This document shows positions 5,438 to 6,522 of a stretch of 6,522 nucleotides of DNA, piece by piece. A program made the position numbers and the translations under genes. How positions within the stretch are numbered: the stretch's first letter is position 1; every line of letters starts with the position of its first letter. The notes under the pieces were generated by a model, which saw only the letters and a program-made list of their open reading frames with translations, made no database searches and had not been told where the DNA came from. This DNA is from Bacteroidota bacterium (GTDB lineage Bacteria; Bacteroidota; Rhodothermia; Balneolales; Balneolaceae): NCBI GenBank assembly GCA_024635465.1, contig JAGXIS010000084.1:1-6522 (forward strand), read 5' to 3'.

Positions 5438-5541
5438 ACGTCTCCCTTTTCATCCCGAGGGGTCGGGACTGTCGCTAACGCTCCAGCTTTTCACTTTTCA
5501 CTTCTCACGTCTCACTTCTCACGTCTCATTTTTCACTTCTT
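5438..5541 (+). repeat. Heptanucleotide tandem array B, interrupted by a 34-bp block
   Basis: Units ACGTCTC and CCTTTTC (5438-5451) are followed by a 34-bp foreign block (5452-5485). Eight more units then run from 5486 to 5541: GCTTTTC, ACTTTTC, ACTTCTC, ACGTCTC, ACTTCTC, ACGTCTC, ATTTTTC and ACTTCTT. Variation is concentrated at unit positions 3 and 5. The last unit overlaps the TAA of sdhB by 2 bp, so the array ends directly on the coding sequence. The inner block contains the palindrome TCCCGAGGGGTCGGGA (5453-5468). Confidence 0.82.
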
Positions 5542-6286
5542 AAAAAACCGCCTTCATATAATCTCTTCTCATCTGAGCTATAGCTGAGATACTAATTCCG
5601 ACCGGACACACAGCCTCGCACTCGGCATAGTTTGAACAGTCACCAAAGCCTTCTTCCTGCATCTGATCTACCATTGCAATGGTTCGTTTATCCTTCTCGG
5701 GCTGTCCTTGAGGCAGTGAATTCAAATGCGACAGTTTGGCTCCGGTAAAGAGTGAAGCCGATGAATTAGGGCAAGCCGCTACACATGCGCCACAACCTAT
5801 ACATGTAGCATAATCAAATGCCTGATTGGAAACTTCCTGAGGTATTGGAATCAAATTTGCTTCAGGTGCAGCTCCCGTCTTTACTGAGATATATCCGCCC
5901 GACTCAATAATACGATCCAGTGAACTTCTATCAACTACCAGATCCTTAATGACAGGAAAAGCCGCTGCTCTTGGTGGTTCAATGACAATTGTATCCCCAT
6001 CATTGTAATTTCTCATATGTAACTGACACGCTGCAGTCTGGTGTTTGGGCCCATGTGCACGTCCATTTATCACCATATTGCAAGAACCGCAGATCCCTTC
6101 CCTGCAGTCATGATCAAATTCAACAGGATCACCCCCTTCCTTCATCAGCTTTTCGTTTAAAACGTCCAGCATTTCCAGAAAAGACATATGCTCGTTAACA
6201 CCCGGAAGAAGATAATCCTCAAATCGACCGGAGTCGGTTGAGTTTTTCTGTCTCCAAATTTTCAGGTTAATTGTCATATCACTCAT
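5540..6286 (-). CDS. sdhB: Succinate dehydrogenase/fumarate reductase iron-sulfur subunit
   Basis: The electron-transfer subunit of complex II, carrying electrons between the flavin of SdhA and the quinone site at the membrane anchor. The 248-residue protein has an N-terminal plant-ferredoxin [2Fe-2S] domain with Cys61, Cys66, Cys69 and Cys87 (CREGICGSC...C). The C-terminal bacterial-ferredoxin domain has [12 protein letters not shown] (Cys162, 165, 168, 172) and [12 protein letters not shown] (Cys217, 223, 227), the standard 4+4+3 set for [2Fe-2S], [4Fe-4S] and [3Fe-4S] clusters. The INGRAHGP stretch and NSSA after the second cluster fit the Bacteroidota-type (type B-like) enzyme. The start at 6286 has AGGA 7 nt upstream; Met4 is a possible alternative. 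It begins 12 bp after the sdhA stop on the same strand, a tight operon. Its last codons abut heptamer array B. Confidence 0.95.
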   Translation of the reverse strand: MSDMTINLKIWRQKNSTDSGRFEDYLLPGVNEHMSFLEMLDVLNEKLMKEGGDPVEFDHDCREGICGSCNMVINGRAHGPKHQTAACQLHMRNYNDGDTIVIEPPRAAAFPVIKDLVVDRSSLDRIIESGGYISVKTGAAPEANLIPIPQEVSNQAFDYATCIGCGACVAACPNSSASLFTGAKLSHLNSLPQGQPEKDKRTIAMVDQMQEEGFGDCSNYAECEAVCPVGISISAIAQMRRDYMKAVF

Positions 6287-6298
6287 AAAATAATCCTG

Positions 6299-6522
6299 TT
6301 ATTTATAGCTTCTTTGTTTCATTTCCACAAACTCGAACTGCAACGGCTCTTTGTGAAGTTTGGTTTCAAGTTTACCGTTAACTCCCAGATACTCCCATGC
6401 AGCAACGTACGCGAAATCATCATCGTTTCGGATCGCTTCGCCCTCTTCAGATTGATATTCATCTCTGAGGTGACAGCCGCACGACTCGTTTCTATCGATG
6501 GCATCTAATGCCATCAGTTCGG
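6299..6522 (-). CDS. sdhA: Succinate dehydrogenase flavoprotein subunit, C-terminal end (partial)
   Basis: About 74 C-terminal residues of the FAD-bearing catalytic subunit; the frame is open to the right window edge, so the rest lies outside. The sequence [20 protein letters not shown], then [24 protein letters not shown] and the final [17 protein letters not shown], matches the closing domain of Bacteroidota SdhA/FrdA (ESCG-H-R-EYQ...AWEY...LHKEPL-FE...KQRSYK). The second residue after ESC-G is Cys where I would expect Gly, probably a harmless change. The ATG at 6514 is an internal Met (ELM-A-DA), not the gene start. The gene precedes sdhB by 12 bp. A membrane subunit gene, sdhC, is expected further upstream, outside the window. 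Confidence 0.93.
   Translation of the reverse strand, partial: ELMALDAIDRNESCGCHLRDEYQSEEGEAIRNDDDFAYVAAWEYLGVNGKLETKLHKEPLQFEFVEMKQRSYK

Larger units (their letters stand above)
5096..5539. other. Gene-free repeat mosaic between sdhB and the barrel gene
   Basis: This 444-bp gap holds no credible gene on either strand. From left to right it has about 110 bp of AT-rich sequence, which must contain any promoter of the barrel gene, then a heptamer tract, a GC-rich REP-like palindrome, a small hairpin, repeat copy B and the interrupted heptamer array B. A further 5-bp stem, GTCTG/CAGAC (5157-5161 and 5168-5172), lies near its left end. The packing of several repeat types into one gap suggests a tolerated landing site for small interspersed elements. 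Confidence 0.75.

Noticed and set aside
5989..6508. Plus-strand open frames opposite sdhB and sdhA
   Set aside because: They are shadows of strongly conserved minus-strand genes and show no independent features.
6299..6514. A complete 71-residue gene upstream of sdhB
   Set aside because: The frame is open through the right edge and the sequence is the conserved C-terminus of SdhA, so the ATG at 6514 is internal.

Overview
The window looks like ordinary chromosome of a Bacteroidota-related bacterium, most likely in or near the Balneolota/Rhodothermota; this assignment is inference. It rests on moderate-to-low GC, a small lipoprotein resembling DUF4296, a short RecQ with its zinc motif near the C-terminus, a Bacteroidota-style SdhB/SdhA pair, a TAnnTTTG-type promoter and few strong Shine-Dalgarno sequences.

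Left part (1-2243). At the left edge is a wrecked uridine kinase gene (udk). Its N-terminal P-loop part is joined, out of frame, to its C-terminal tail, so the middle of the gene is missing. Tail to tail with it, on the minus strand, is coaX (type III pantothenate kinase, first step of CoA synthesis). A 149-bp divergent gap separates coaX from a plus-strand pair: a short-chain dehydrogenase/reductase and a small DUF4296-like lipoprotein, overlapping by 4 bp (GTGA).

Centre (2222-5095). On the minus strand are recQ, whose 3' end overlaps the lipoprotein gene by 22 bp tail to tail, and upstream of it a gene for a secreted outer-membrane beta-barrel protein. The gap between them holds two inverted copies of a palindromic repeat followed by a 7-bp tandem array.

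Right part (5096-6522). A 444-bp gene-free stretch is a mosaic of repeats: a short heptamer tract, a GC-rich REP-like palindrome, further hairpins, a second copy of the palindromic repeat and a second heptamer array. To its right are sdhB and the 3' end of sdhA, in the minus-strand order sdhA-sdhB (succinate dehydrogenase/fumarate reductase), running off the window.

The genes are mostly housekeeping: CoA supply, respiration/TCA cycle, DNA repair and envelope. I see no defence system, prophage, CRISPR array or biosynthetic cluster. The most notable feature is a composite intergenic module found twice: a 68-bp palindromic repeat, an 11-nt spacer, then a heptamer array (ACNTCTC on the plus strand) that ends at or within 3 bp of the stop codon of an unrelated minus-strand gene. 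The collapsed udk is the second point of interest.
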